From Martelella mediterranea (GTDB taxonomy: Bacteria; Pseudomonadota; Alphaproteobacteria; Rhizobiales; Rhizobiaceae), in contig PVUG01000010.1 in assembly GCA_003001975.1 (NCBI GenBank), forward strand, positions 1 to 64,000: a DNA stretch of 64,000 bases, given 5' to 3'. Below the pieces are notes generated by a model. That model worked only from the letters and a program-made list of their open reading frames with translations. It did not search any database and was not told the origin of the DNA. Shown piece by piece: positions 51,622-60,501 of the stretch (its first letter is position 1; each line of letters starts with the position of its first letter). Made by a program: the position numbers and the translations under genes.

Positions 51622-51803
51622 AATATCGCCTTCCAGCGGTCGCCCCGAGAAGGCATCAACGAGACTGCCGCTCGATCGAGCCAGAACATGCCGGACGCAA
51701 ACGCGCAAATACAAACCAGATTGAAGCGAGCATCGCATCATGGGGTAGAAATCAATTGACGGCTGACCTGTGAAGGTTTCCCTGGTGCATTGCGGAAACA
51801 GCC
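51622..51803. other. Spacer between IS5 and scpB
   Basis: No gene supported. Short open frames on both strands carry no recognisable motif. Confidence 0.4.
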
Positions 51804-52505
51804 TCATTCCTCTTCGCCCTCCACCGCGGCCGCCATCGCCTCCTCCTGCACGGCGGCCCTGCTCAACAACCCCGCATCCTCGAGGGCCTCGATATCCGGC
51901 AGATCGCGAAGCGTTTCCATGCCGAATGCCGCGAGGAAGTGCTTCGTCGTGACATAGGTATAGGGCGCGCCGGGTGTCGGGCTGCGGGGCCCGGAGGCGA
52001 TGAGGGCGGCGTTGCGGAGCGCGCCAATCGTGTCGCGGCTGACCCCCTTGCCGAAGATTTTTGACAGTTCGGCGCGGGTGATGGGCTGGAAATAGCCGAC
52101 GGCCATCAGCACCATCGACTCGAACTCGGACAACATCGTTGCCGCGCCGCGTGTTGGCGCATTCGAAGCTTGTATCGCATCGGCGTAAGCCGAACGGCTT
52201 CGGTGCTGCCAGCCGCCGGCGACGGCGACGATCTCGTAGGGCCGGCCGGCGAGTTCTTCGCGGAGATCGGCGATCAGCAGGTCAATGCTGCAGCCCTTGC
52301 CAACGACGCGGGCGAGCGTCTCGCGGGTGACCGGCTCGGCGGCGGCGAAGATCACCGCCTCGACGCGCAGCATCCATTCGCGCCAGCGCAGCTCCGGCGG
52401 CAGCCCCTCAAGCTCACGATCAAAGAGGCGTTCGCCTCCCGCCTTTTGGTCCGCGGCGTTCGCTTTCTTGCGGCGGGATGGCCTGTTGTCTGCTGCTCCG
52501 GTCAT
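51804..52505 (-). CDS. scpB: ScpB-like condensin-complex subunit, plasmid form
   Basis: A 233-residue paralogue of ScpB, the winged-helix kleisin-associated subunit of SMC-ScpAB. A charged N-terminus of about 35 residues leads to WREWMLRVEAVIFAAAEPVTRETLARVVG (first winged helix) and then SEFESMVLMAVGYFQPITRAELSKIFGKGVSRDTIGALRNAALIA (second winged helix) with PYTYVTTKHFLAAFGM. No scpA or smc gene accompanies it; the partner is the DUF1403 gene 2 bases upstream. It may act on plasmid DNA on its own or recruit the host SMC. That is inference. Confidence 0.88.
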   Translation of the reverse strand: MTGAADNRPSRRKKANAADQKAGGERLFDRELEGLPPELRWREWMLRVEAVIFAAAEPVTRETLARVVGKGCSIDLLIADLREELAGRPYEIVAVAGGWQHRSRSAYADAIQASNAPTRGAATMLSEFESMVLMAVGYFQPITRAELSKIFGKGVSRDTIGALRNAALIASGPRSPTPGAPYTYVTTKHFLAAFGMETLRDLPDIEALEDAGLLSRAAVQEEAMAAAVEGEEE

Positions 52506-52507
52506 GG

Positions 52508-53461
52508 TTACAACCCATAAATCCGGAACGACGACCGGCCCGACAATTCGCGCACGGCGCCGAAACTCTCGAGCCGTTCAAACAGGCGCGAGGCAGCCCA
52601 ACGTGAAAGGTTGCTGCCGGGCGCTGATGCCGGCATGGCGTCCGCGTCCAGCAGTCTCTGAATGACAGGGCCCGCGCCTTTGGTCCGCACTTTCGGGGCG
52701 ACGGTCACAAGAATGTCGGCCCGGCGCCCGATCGCATCCGCCGCGCGCAATGCGAACCCGGCCCCGTCGGCTATGGCGAGGCAGACGGCACGGGCGAACG
52801 CCGGTTCACCCGGGCGCACGCGTCCCCTGCCCCCGATGGTGCGAAACGAAGGGCCGTAGCGCTCCGCCATCAGCAGCGGCACGGGGCGGTTCCATTTGAG
52901 CTGGCTTGCAATCATCATATCGGCCAGGGCCCAGGCCAGTGGCTCGGCGTCCGGGCGGTCGCGGTAGATGGCCGAAACGAGTTCCGCCACAACAAACGGA
53001 ACAGCCCGGCCGGACTGGAGCGCTGTATCCGCCAGCTCCGGGATGGTGGAAAGGTGGTCGTCAAAGGACAGTCCCATCAGGTCGGCAAGATCGGCGGCCT
53101 GCTTTGTGGAGAAGCCGGGTTTTCGGGTGGCGAGCCTTTTGTAGGCCAAAACCATCTTGCCAGCGGGGCCCGGATCGTCGCCGGCGGCGGTGAGCAGGAC
53201 GGCATCGCGCAGCCCCGCCTCGTCCTCGTTGCGACCGGTCAGACGGACGGCGCAGACGGCGCATTTCAGGGCCTGCCGCTCGCGCCAGCAGCCGCCCCAG
53301 ACTGGCTCGGCGCGAACGAGATCATCGAGGGATTTCAGAGCGATACCGGCCGAGAAGGCGGTATCAACTTCGGTCAGATCGGGCCCACGCGGGCGGGCCC
53401 AAGCTGGCAGGGGCGCGGTGATCGCGGCGGTTCTGGCGTGTGGTGCGGCGAGCGAATCCAT
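52508..53461 (-). CDS. DUF1403 family protein
   Basis: A 317-residue protein of DUF1403, found mainly on rhizobial plasmids next to ScpB-like genes. It is mostly helical with conserved-looking [77 protein letters not shown] and [36 protein letters not shown], the last part resembling a winged helix. The function is unknown. It is the first gene of a two-gene operon and is divergent from the recombinase at 53608. Conserved pairing with ScpB suggests a role in plasmid maintenance. Confidence 0.9.
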   Translation of the reverse strand: MDSLAAPHARTAAITAPLPAWARPRGPDLTEVDTAFSAGIALKSLDDLVRAEPVWGGCWRERQALKCAVCAVRLTGRNEDEAGLRDAVLLTAAGDDPGPAGKMVLAYKRLATRKPGFSTKQAADLADLMGLSFDDHLSTIPELADTALQSGRAVPFVVAELVSAIYRDRPDAEPLAWALADMMIASQLKWNRPVPLLMAERYGPSFRTIGGRGRVRPGEPAFARAVCLAIADGAGFALRAADAIGRRADILVTVAPKVRTKGAGPVIQRLLDADAMPASAPGSNLSRWAASRLFERLESFGAVRELSGRSSFRIYGL

Positions 53462-53538
53462 GGCGTCAACGCTAACCGAGAAGAGCAGTTAATGCCAGTA
53501 TAATCGGACATAACCGCACGGCTTGTCTTTTAAATAAA

Positions 53539-53567
53539 ATGATTGATAATGTTGTATTATCATTCAT
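53539..53567. promoter_or_regulatory. Near-perfect inverted repeat between DUF1403 and recombinase genes
   Basis: ATGATTGATAAT-GTTGT-ATTATCATTCAT has 12-base arms with one mismatch and an AT-rich centre. It lies 41 bases before the recombinase start and 78 bases before the DUF1403 start. Likely an operator, or possibly a recombination site for the adjacent recombinase. Confidence 0.65.
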
Positions 53568-53607
53568 AATGCACTTCATAAAGAAAACCCGCGTTTTGAG
53601 GCCGCAA

Positions 53608-54687
53608 ATGCCCGAAAATGATGTCGATCCGACCTCTGCTCCGTCTTACGGCACGCCGCGGCAGGATGATTCAGAGCTTTCCGTGGTGTCGACCGGCCCG
53701 GCCGCCAGTCTTGCGCCGCTTGTCGACCGCGCCCGCTCCTACGTCGAGGCCGCCTCGTCCGCCAATACGCGGCGCGCCTATGCGTCGGACTGGAAACACT
53801 TTGCCGGCTGGTGCCGGCGCAAGGGGCTTGCGACCATGCCGCCCGATCCGCAGACCGTCGGGCTTTACATCACCGCGCTCGCCTCCGGCGAAACCGCACC
53901 CCGGGCAAAGCCGAGCGCGGTCTCCACCATCGAGCGGCGGCTGTCGGCGATCTCGTGGAACTATGCGCAGCGCGGCCTCACGCTCGATCGTCGCGACCGC
54001 CACATCGCCACGGTGCTGGCCGGCATCCGCAATCGCCATGCAGCGCCCCCGCGCCAGAAGGAGGCGATCCTGCCGGAGGAGCTGATCGCCATGGTCGAAA
54101 CGCTTGATCGCGGAACGCTCAGGGGCCTGCGCGATCGCGCCATGCTGCTGATCGGCTTTGCCGGCGGTCTGCGCCGCTCGGAAATCGTCGCGCTCGATTG
54201 CGGCCGCGATCAGAGCGAGGATGGAAACGGCTGGATCGAAATCCTCGACAAGGGCATGCTGGTGACGCTGCGCGGCAAGACCGGCTGGCGCGAGGTCGAG
54301 ATCGGCCGCGGCTCCTCCGATCTCACCTGCCCGGTCGCAGCCGTCGAAACCTGGCTGAAGCTCGGCAGGATCGGCCACGGCCCGCTGTTCCGCCGCGTCA
54401 CCGGCAAGGGCAAGGCCGTCGGTCCCGAACGGCTGAAGGATCAGGAGATCGCCCGCCTCATCAAGAAGACCGTTCTTGCCGCCGGCATTCGCGGCGAACT
54501 GCCCGAAGCAGAGCGGATAAAACTGTTCTCCGGGCACTCCCTGCGGGCCGGGCTTGCTTCTTCCGCCGAGGTCGATGAACGCTATGTCCAGAAACAGCTC
54601 GGCCATGCGTCTGCCGAAATGACCCGGCGTTATCAGCGCCGCCGCGACCGGTTCAGGGTTAACCTCACCAAGGCGGCCGGTCTGTAA
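53608..54687 (+). CDS. Site-specific tyrosine recombinase/integrase
   Basis: A 359-residue recombinase. The N-terminal SAM-like domain is ARSYVEAASSANTRRAYASDWKHFAGWCRRKGL. The catalytic domain shows Arg in GFAGGLRRSEIVALD (about 189), H-x-x-R in FSGHSLRAGLAS (about 309) and the nucleophile Tyr in LGHASAEMTRRYQRR (about 341). The start at 53608 has GAGG upstream; an earlier in-frame ATG at 53539 lies in the inverted repeat and is unlikely. It is divergent from DUF1403-scpB. It could resolve plasmid multimers, in line with its maintenance neighbours. Confidence 0.9.
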   Translation: MPENDVDPTSAPSYGTPRQDDSELSVVSTGPAASLAPLVDRARSYVEAASSANTRRAYASDWKHFAGWCRRKGLATMPPDPQTVGLYITALASGETAPRAKPSAVSTIERRLSAISWNYAQRGLTLDRRDRHIATVLAGIRNRHAAPPRQKEAILPEELIAMVETLDRGTLRGLRDRAMLLIGFAGGLRRSEIVALDCGRDQSEDGNGWIEILDKGMLVTLRGKTGWREVEIGRGSSDLTCPVAAVETWLKLGRIGHGPLFRRVTGKGKAVGPERLKDQEIARLIKKTVLAAGIRGELPEAERIKLFSGHSLRAGLASSAEVDERYVQKQLGHASAEMTRRYQRRRDRFRVNLTKAAGL

Positions 54688-54778
54688 CAGTGGCCCCTCC
54701 CCCTGCCCTGGCCCCACTTGCCGATCATCGGCAATGAATTATATAGTCAACATGGTCATTCTGGTCAGGAGACGCATA

Positions 54779-55045
54779 ATGCAGCCCGTGTCGCACGATG
54801 AAAAGAACTGGACGGTCGCCAAGGCAAAGGCCAAGCTTTCGGAGGTGATCGAGCGTGCGCAATCCACGCCACAGACGATTACACGCAACGGCAAGCCGAG
54901 CGTCGTGGTGGTCTCCGCCGAAGAATGGCAAAGGAAGGTCGCGCGCAAGGGGACCTTGGCCGAATTTCTTCTGGCGTCCCCGTTGCGTGGCGCCGAGCTA
55001 GATCTCGACCGGCAGGCTGACGAACCGCGCGATCTATCGCTGTGA
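54779..55045 (+). CDS. Phd/YefM-type antitoxin
   Basis: An 88-residue antitoxin. The N-terminal half, WTVAKAKAKLSEVIERAQSTPQTITRNGKPSVVVVSAEEWQ, is the Phd/YefM DNA-binding domain; the C-terminal 35 residues (LAEFLLASPLRGAELDLDRQ) wrap the toxin. AGGAG lies 8 bases before the ATG at 54779. Its stop overlaps the toxin start (GTGA), the normal coupled order antitoxin-toxin. The AT-rich region just upstream is the probable autoregulated promoter. Confidence 0.92.
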   Translation: MQPVSHDEKNWTVAKAKAKLSEVIERAQSTPQTITRNGKPSVVVVSAEEWQRKVARKGTLAEFLLASPLRGAELDLDRQADEPRDLSL

Positions 55046-55464
55046 AGCTCCTGCTTGACACCAATGTTCTGTCTGAAGTGACGAAGCCGCGCCCGGAGAG
55101 CCGCGTTCTTGCATGGCTGGATGAGATTGACGAGGATCGCTCCTTTATCAGTGTCGTGTCGTTTGCCGAAATCCGTCGTGGTGTCGCGCTCATGGACAGC
55201 GGGCGAAGGCGCGATGCTCTCGCCGAGTGGCTTGCCAATGATCTGCTGCAACGTTTCGAGCACCGCGTGCTTGCGGTGGATGAGGCCGTAGCTTTCGCCT
55301 GGGGCGACCTGATGGGAGACGCAAAGCGTCGTGGACGCGGAATGTCATCGATGGACGGGCTGATCGCGGCCACGGCAATGGCACACGGTCTCACCCTCGC
55401 AACACGCAACATCAAGGATTTCACGGGTTGTGGCGTAGAGCTGATCGATCCATGGGCCGTGTGA
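55042..55464 (+). CDS. vapC: VapC-type PIN-domain toxin
   Basis: A 140-residue PIN ribonuclease. Acidic active-site residues are visible: Asp6 in LLLDTNVLSE, Glu in FISVVSFAEIRRG, Asp near 103 in SSMDGLIAATAMAHGLTLATRNIKDF and the terminal conserved N-x-x-D-F. The start is GTG at 55042 overlapping the antitoxin stop. It cleaves RNA when freed from its antitoxin and stabilises the plasmid. Close relatives are the StbD-like/VapC pairs of rhizobial plasmids. Both genes look intact. Confidence 0.93.
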   Translation: MKLLLDTNVLSEVTKPRPESRVLAWLDEIDEDRSFISVVSFAEIRRGVALMDSGRRRDALAEWLANDLLQRFEHRVLAVDEAVAFAWGDLMGDAKRRGRGMSSMDGLIAATAMAHGLTLATRNIKDFTGCGVELIDPWAV

Positions 55465-56148
55465 AGTACAAATCCGGCCCGGCCGACTGTCGCTATCGCT
55501 CCGCTGCGACGTTCTGATTGCTGAAACTGCGTGAACGGGGCAAACAAAGTAGCTCAATCGCCAGGTTGAGGCCGTGTGTCGGTTCATTTTCAAACACTGC
55601 CGGCCCATCCCCTCACGCTATCCATTATCTTTGCGCTATTGACCTGTTCCGGACGGAGTGGAAGGGCCTTGGCAGCAGATCGCTGAACGGAAAATAGGGC
55701 GGAGTCACCCTGCTCGACAGTGTGCTAAAGCCGGTGCTTCTGGCCTCTGGTAGAGTTGCGAGCTTCTTCCAGTGTTTGCAATGAGCGTGCCATAGCTTTG
55801 TAAGATACGATAATCCCACGTTCCTGCGACACCTCTTCGGCGACGGTGATGTTCGAGCTTATCGTATGCATGCTTGAACTGCATGTAGTTGATCCAATGA
55901 CCGGCATCGTTCCATGGTCAGCGATGCCGTCTTTGATTTTGGTAAACGCAGGTCCGACTCGATTTGCTTTGATTCGGAGATGTTTTAGCGCAAGCTCCAT
56001 GCTTTTAGGGCGGGCGAGCGGCGCGGCATAGCGCTTGTCGAGCTGTGACCTTAATCGTGACCTTGTCTGTTCCGTTGGCGAGCGGCACAGTGCATTTAAC
56101 AACTTTATGCGCATTTATCCCGGTTGCGTGGATGCTGTATCTTCTGGG

Positions 56149-56162
56149 GTAACAGCTGTTAC
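56149..56162. promoter_or_regulatory. Candidate parS palindrome 1, downstream of repC
   Basis: GTAACAGCTGTTAC, a perfect 14-bp palindrome in the context GGGGTAACAGCTGTTACTCC. It has the same core as a second site 91 bases away. Partition sites in repABC plasmids are 14-16 bp palindromes near the operon and bind RepB. Confidence 0.6.
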
Positions 56163-56239
56163 TCCCTGCGGCCTGGCTTTCGTTCTGCTGGGCGACTACA
56201 TCAAAGTCACCGGTTTGTGCGGTCGTGCCCTACTCCAAA

Positions 56240-56257
56240 GGGTAACAGCTGTTACCC
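56240..56257. promoter_or_regulatory. Candidate parS palindrome 2, downstream of repC
   Basis: GGGTAACAGCTGTTACCC, a perfect 18-bp palindrome sharing its core with 56149-56162. It lies 49 bases after the repC stop. Confidence 0.65.
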
Positions 56258-56305
56258 CCTCTTCCCCCCAGCTATCAGTTTAAACAAAGCAGAGCGGAAG
56301 GGAAT

Positions 56306-57517
56306 TCAACACGGCCGCTGGCTAAGTCCATAAATGCTTCGCGCTAGATGCAGTTTGCCTTCGGCTGCTCTGCGGACCAAACCAATTAGATAAGACCCTG
56401 GATTCCGGACAGCATCAGGATTTCTCAGGCACTTTTCGAGAATGACGACAACCATGATGGCGGCACGGGAAACGCCAACATCATTGCAAGCACTTTTCCA
56501 TAAGGATTGTGGCAGCCCGAGCACCGAACAAGCTGTCGGCGCAGCATGTACGACATCTCGCCATGTTTGAAATTCTGCCTCGAGTACCGCTCGAGACTTT
56601 GAGCAAGCGCTGCTAAAAATGGGTAGCTCAATACGATCGGCAGGAGCTTTTTCAACTGTGCGCGATGAATCTGCGCAGCATCCATTCTCTTCCAAGCCCT
56701 TCGGAATCGATTGCAACTCAGACATATGTGTTCGAGCAGGACTATCGATTACAGAAATCTGATTTTGATAATTTGTAGTAGTATTGCGGGTGACATTTTT
56801 GACATCCTCGGATGACATATTGTCATTCTCTTTTGGTGTTATGGCTCTTTCAACGTGATGAACCGTCTTGGAATACAGTGCTTCCAAGTGCGCTTCAGTA
56901 TCACATACATCGGTGTCGGCTTCACGGACGAAAGCGATTTCATCGATCAACTTGGAGGCTTCGGTTTCGGGGAGCAAGCTCGACATATCTACCAAGGCGC
57001 GTGAAAGCGTCGTGATTGAGCGGCGGGCCTTGCGCTCGCGAGCGATGCGTTCTTGGTTTTCATCAGCCTTGGACTTCAGTTCCTGAAATGATGCGCGGGC
57101 AGGGGAGAAATCGAGGCCATACGCCTCGCCAAGTGAACCATCTGCGGTACGGTATGAAAAGCGTCGCCCTGTTGGGCTATCCCGATAGGCTAATAGACCC
57201 GCTTCTACCAATTGCCTAACCGCGCGGATAACGGTTCTGGTCGAACGCATCGTGAATTCCGCCAGTTTACGATTTGAGATAGCCACGATCGGGCGCGCAT
57301 TTCCGATCCAGTCGGATTGACGTGTAAGGTTCAGTAGGATGTCCAGCACATGATACGCGGTCCCGGATATACCGAGAACGGGCGCGACTTTTTTCAAGGT
57401 TAGGCACGCCTGAGCTTTGTCCACATCAGGAAATTTCTCTGAATTGGCTAGCCGGATGCTTTTGGCAATTGCCGGCGTTATCCGGCGGAAGCCGGCAGTA
57501 CAGATTTCTTTTTGCAT
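56306..57517 (-). CDS. repC: RepC, replication initiator of the repABC replicon
   Basis: Initiator protein of 403 residues, the normal size. The N-terminal winged helix region ITPAIAKSIRLANSEKFPDVDKAQACL, APVLGISGTAYHVLDILLNLTRQSDW, ISNRKLAEFTMRSTRTVIRAVRQLVEAGLLAYRDSPTGRRF is clearly RepC, and the C-terminal end NPGSYLIGLVRRAAEGKLHLARSIYGL is the conserved RepC tail. In this family the origin lies inside repC, in an AT-rich part; here 56700-56900 is AT-rich. Its expression should be limited by the antisense RNA encoded upstream. Third gene of the operon. Confidence 0.95.
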   Translation of the reverse strand: MQKEICTAGFRRITPAIAKSIRLANSEKFPDVDKAQACLTLKKVAPVLGISGTAYHVLDILLNLTRQSDWIGNARPIVAISNRKLAEFTMRSTRTVIRAVRQLVEAGLLAYRDSPTGRRFSYRTADGSLGEAYGLDFSPARASFQELKSKADENQERIARERKARRSITTLSRALVDMSSLLPETEASKLIDEIAFVREADTDVCDTEAHLEALYSKTVHHVERAITPKENDNMSSEDVKNVTRNTTTNYQNQISVIDSPARTHMSELQSIPKGLEENGCCADSSRTVEKAPADRIELPIFSSACSKSRAVLEAEFQTWRDVVHAAPTACSVLGLPQSLWKSACNDVGVSRAAIMVVVILEKCLRNPDAVRNPGSYLIGLVRRAAEGKLHLARSIYGLSQRPC

Positions 57518-57664
57518 AACAAACCACCCGCCGTCCTGCCAGGGATCGACGCCTCTTCACTTCTAGGGATTTGCAGCCAAAAAATCCAAAAAAAGGACAC
57601 ACGAAACCGCCGGTCCGTTCGGTCCGGTCTTGATTCGCTCTCACATCTGCCGTAGAAAGTAATT

Positions 57665-57752
57665 GGAAAATGGGGCTACGACGGATGTTTTTCAGATCGT
57701 TTTGGCCTCGAAAATGGGCTTGCCGATGCCAGTCGGTGAGCCCTTTTCTTTT
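57665..57752 (+). ncRNA. Counter-transcribed antisense RNA of the repABC operon (inc RNA)
   Basis: The repB-repC gap contains, on the strand opposite to repC, a promoter-like TTGATT-N17-TAGAAA (57630-57658) and 88 bases later a strong intrinsic terminator. RepABC plasmids encode a small antisense RNA exactly here, which blocks repC translation and sets incompatibility. The start is estimated from the promoter. Confidence 0.7.
57716..57752 (+). terminator. Rho-independent terminator of the antisense RNA
   Basis: GGGCT-TG-CCGA-N6-TCGG-TG-AGCCC followed by TTTTCTTTT on the plus strand: a nearly perfect stem with a two-base internal mismatch and a U-tract. It ends about 20 bases before the repB stop codon, facing repB. 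Confidence 0.8.
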
Positions 57753-57772
57753 GCTGGCGCGCTAAGTCATCT

Positions 57773-58822
57773 TTAGGTCTCCTGCTTGCCACTATAAGCT
57801 CTAAGAAGTTCGGGAAGCTGTTCCACGAGCCAGTCCGAAAAACCATCAGACGCCGACTGGTCGATCGAAATTTGCGTTGCCTTGGCGGTCTTTGTGACCT
57901 TGATAACGTTCTTTCCAGCGTCGTTTTTGATCTCTCGGGACGCCGGTTGAGCTTTCTTTGTTTCCAAGACGCCGATCAACCGAGTGAGGCGCACATCACT
58001 GTCCATTGAGACCCAGTCGGATGACTCAACAAGATCATCAATTGAGCTGGCCTTCTGCGCGGATAGGGCGCCTTTGCGGTAAAGCTCAGCAAACCTGTCC
58101 CACCTCGGGCGACCGCTTTTGGGAGCGGGGCCGATCCGGTGAAGAAGGTCACTCGGCAAGGCATCCACGAGCGCGGTCAGCATGGATATGTAGGGGAGGG
58201 CACTTCCGCCGTCCCGACCTAGGGATTGAGCGATTGTCTTGCGAGTAAATCCACGCTCCTTGAGGCTATGGGCGAAAAGCGCCTGTTCGATAAAGGAAAG
58301 GTCTTTGCGCTCAGTATTCTCGCGCCCCTGAGCGATCACGAGGTCTTCGTCCGATAGTTCACGAACAATCGCCTTGACCGGCTGCCCTAGGTGGCGGCAC
58401 GCCTGCCACCGCCGGTGTCCATAGGCCAGTTGATAGTGCCCGACACGATCTTTCATCGGCCTGACTAGGACTGGAACCTGCTGGCCGCTCTCCTCTATGC
58501 TCGCGACAAAGTTTGGGAACTGAGGATCGCTCCCGATGTCCATGCGATCGCGCACAAAAGAAGCGTGAATATTGGAAGGGTCAATATCAACAACGCGCTC
58601 TCCATCAGAGAGCGAACGACGCAGCTCTTCATTTTCGGCCTCAATCGCCGATAAAGAATCCGACATGGCTCTGACCGAACCGGAGGAGCGCGGCCGGGAA
58701 GGCGTATCATTTGTCCGAGGCGTTTCCTCCCCACTATCTGATGCCTGTTTGGCAAGAGTCTCGGGAGACACGTTGCCAAACATCGACTGCATTCTTTTCT
58801 TGCGATCAGAAGACTTGGTCAT
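57773..58822 (-). CDS. repB: RepB, ParB-like partition protein of the repABC replicon
   Basis: A 349-residue centromere-binding protein. N-terminal acidic/Ser-rich part with KKRMQSMFGNVSPETL, common to RepB; the ParB core DIDPSNIHASFVRDR, QVPVLVRPMKDRVGHYQLAYGHRRWQACRHLGQPV with the CTPase-region GHRRxxA motif, and ERGFTRKTIAQSLGRDGGSALPYISML, the DNA-binding helix-turn-helix. ATG at 58822 overlaps the repA stop (ATGA). It should bind the palindromic parS sites downstream of repC and bridge RepA. Intact. Confidence 0.95.
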   Translation of the reverse strand: MTKSSDRKKRMQSMFGNVSPETLAKQASDSGEETPRTNDTPSRPRSSGSVRAMSDSLSAIEAENEELRRSLSDGERVVDIDPSNIHASFVRDRMDIGSDPQFPNFVASIEESGQQVPVLVRPMKDRVGHYQLAYGHRRWQACRHLGQPVKAIVRELSDEDLVIAQGRENTERKDLSFIEQALFAHSLKERGFTRKTIAQSLGRDGGSALPYISMLTALVDALPSDLLHRIGPAPKSGRPRWDRFAELYRKGALSAQKASSIDDLVESSDWVSMDSDVRLTRLIGVLETKKAQPASREIKNDAGKNVIKVTKTAKATQISIDQSASDGFSDWLVEQLPELLRAYSGKQET

Positions 58823-60015
58823 GTTCGTCCCCAAGCAGTTTGAATATGCGCCAGGATTTCTGAGTTGACAGCGTCAACGGAATCGATTGCGCGAATGAGG
58901 GTGTCGCGCACCATGGACCCGCGTGGCATTTCATAGAGGCTTTTTTTCTCCAGGCCTGCACTCGCGATCGCGGTTGTCTCAACGACGACGGCAGCAAGAA
59001 CATCATCTCCGAAAAGGGAGCGAAGCAGCGTCACGATATTGACCTGAGGTCCGTCATGCGGGTTATGCCGTGTCAGCACGTAATGTATAAAATCATGATC
59101 CATAGTGCCGCCAGCCTCTTCAATGACTGACAGCATATCACTGGTCATAGCCAGAAACTGGTTCATGGAAGCCACGTCAAGCATTGCTGGGTGAACAGTG
59201 ATCAGCATACCTGTTGCAGCGAAGATCGCGCCAAGCGTCAGGTAACCGAGTTGTGGCGGTGCGTCGATAATGACGACATCATAATCTGTCTCGACTTCGA
59301 GCAACGCGGTCTTGATGCGACGAAAGAAGATGCCCGGGCCACGGGAACGGCCGCTCATAATAGCCTGAGGAGTCTCATGTTCATATTCCATGAGCTCCAG
59401 ATTGCCGGGAATGATGTCGATACCGTCGAAATAAGACTTGCGGATCACATCGCGAACTGGAACGCGCTCGTCGTCATAACGCAAAGCGCCGTAGAGTGTT
59501 TGCCCGTCTTCGACGTCAAACTCAGGCTGGTAACCAAACATGGCGCTCAGCGACGCTTGCGGATCCAGATCGACAACCAGGACCCGGAGGCCGCTGAGCG
59601 CAAGATAGTGGGAAAGGTGAAGCGCGGTCGTCGTTTTGGCACTGCCGCCTTTAAAGTTGGCCACCGTTAGGATTTGCAGTTTCTCTCCATCCCGCCTCTG
59701 AGGAAGGAAGCGCAACGCGTCCTGCGGACGTTTTTCGGCGAGATAGCGACGCAACTGGTTGATCTGAGATAGTGTGTAGACGCGTCGACCATTATCCTGA
59801 CGCGCTGGTATGGCGCCCTCGCCGTCAAGCGACATTTGCCGTAAAGTGGATTCAGCGATACCAAGCAGAGCGGCTGTCTCGCGCGAAGAGAAGCTTTTTA
59901 GCGACTTTCGTGCTTCCGGCGGGTACATCTGCTCGCGCAGATTCTGCAGCTGGGTCGAGAGAGACTGGGCCTGTCTGCTGATCTTCTGTGTCGACGTCTC
60001 GTGAGACTTATTCAT
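58819..60015 (-). CDS. repA: RepA, ParA-like partition ATPase of the repABC replicon
   Basis: A 398-residue ParA-type ATPase from the ATG at 60015 (a longer frame to 60063 has no supporting site). The N-terminus holds a winged-helix DNA-binding part (SFSSRETAALLGIAESTLRQMSLDGEGAIPARQDNGRRVYTLSQI), as in RepA proteins that autorepress the operon. The deviant Walker A is NFKGGSAKTTTALHL, followed by LRVLVVDLDPQASLSAMFG and YDVVIIDAPPQLGYLT. It separates plasmid copies with RepB and parS. First gene of the operon. Confidence 0.96.
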   Translation of the reverse strand: MNKSHETSTQKISRQAQSLSTQLQNLREQMYPPEARKSLKSFSSRETAALLGIAESTLRQMSLDGEGAIPARQDNGRRVYTLSQINQLRRYLAEKRPQDALRFLPQRRDGEKLQILTVANFKGGSAKTTTALHLSHYLALSGLRVLVVDLDPQASLSAMFGYQPEFDVEDGQTLYGALRYDDERVPVRDVIRKSYFDGIDIIPGNLELMEYEHETPQAIMSGRSRGPGIFFRRIKTALLEVETDYDVVIIDAPPQLGYLTLGAIFAATGMLITVHPAMLDVASMNQFLAMTSDMLSVIEEAGGTMDHDFIHYVLTRHNPHDGPQVNIVTLLRSLFGDDVLAAVVVETTAIASAGLEKKSLYEMPRGSMVRDTLIRAIDSVDAVNSEILAHIQTAWGRT

Positions 60016-60501
60016 GTCCGCCTGAATACCCCTGGTCCTATTGCGACGGAAAAATGGCATCAATCGACCTAAATCCGTCGCATCGATAGTTGCCTTGATT
60101 CATGAACGAGGTCAAACTTTTATTCGTTAATGAAAGGTTAACGCAAGCTGGGTCGAGTTGTGTTGGTCTCTCGTAAGAGATTGAATTCATGTTGTGTTTA
60201 GTAAGCTGAACCACGCCGTGATACGATGTAGGTGGCGTCAGAAACTTCCACTCCATTGTCTCTGAATAAGAAATCGCCATACAGTCACCGCAACTATCGC
60301 GAATCGTGAGATCCACCCAAACGCCCAAATGGGTGCTATTCTGCGGGTGGGCACAGCGACGCAGACCCCGAACGCTGCTCTTCGCCACCTCATTGCCCGG
60401 ACTGTCTGAGGCCCAGCTGTCAAACTTCTTGTCGCTGTTGACGAGGTCATCAGGATCGCGCGAGACAACGCCATGTCCGTCCTTTTCACTCAAAGAAGTC
60501 A
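60016..60501. other. Region upstream of repA, including a candidate operator
   Basis: The repA promoter and operator should lie here. CGTTAA-N7-TTAACG at 60125-60143 is a perfect inverted repeat about 110 bases before the repA start and may bind RepA. A minus-strand open frame 60038-60526 spans the region but has no family features or convincing start. Confidence 0.45.

Larger units (their letters stand above)
55465..56305. other. Gene-poor stretch between vapC and repC holding palindromes
   Basis: About 840 bases with no secure gene. A minus-strand frame 55725-56114 contains EEVSQERGIIVSYKAMARS, faintly like IS6-family transposases, but nothing else in it supports this. The right part contains the two GTAACAGCTGTTAC palindromes described separately. 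Confidence 0.5.

Noticed and set aside
55725..56114. Possible IS6-family transposase remnant (ERGIIVSYKAMARS)
   Set aside because: Only one short segment is suggestive; no catalytic motif or terminal repeats were seen.
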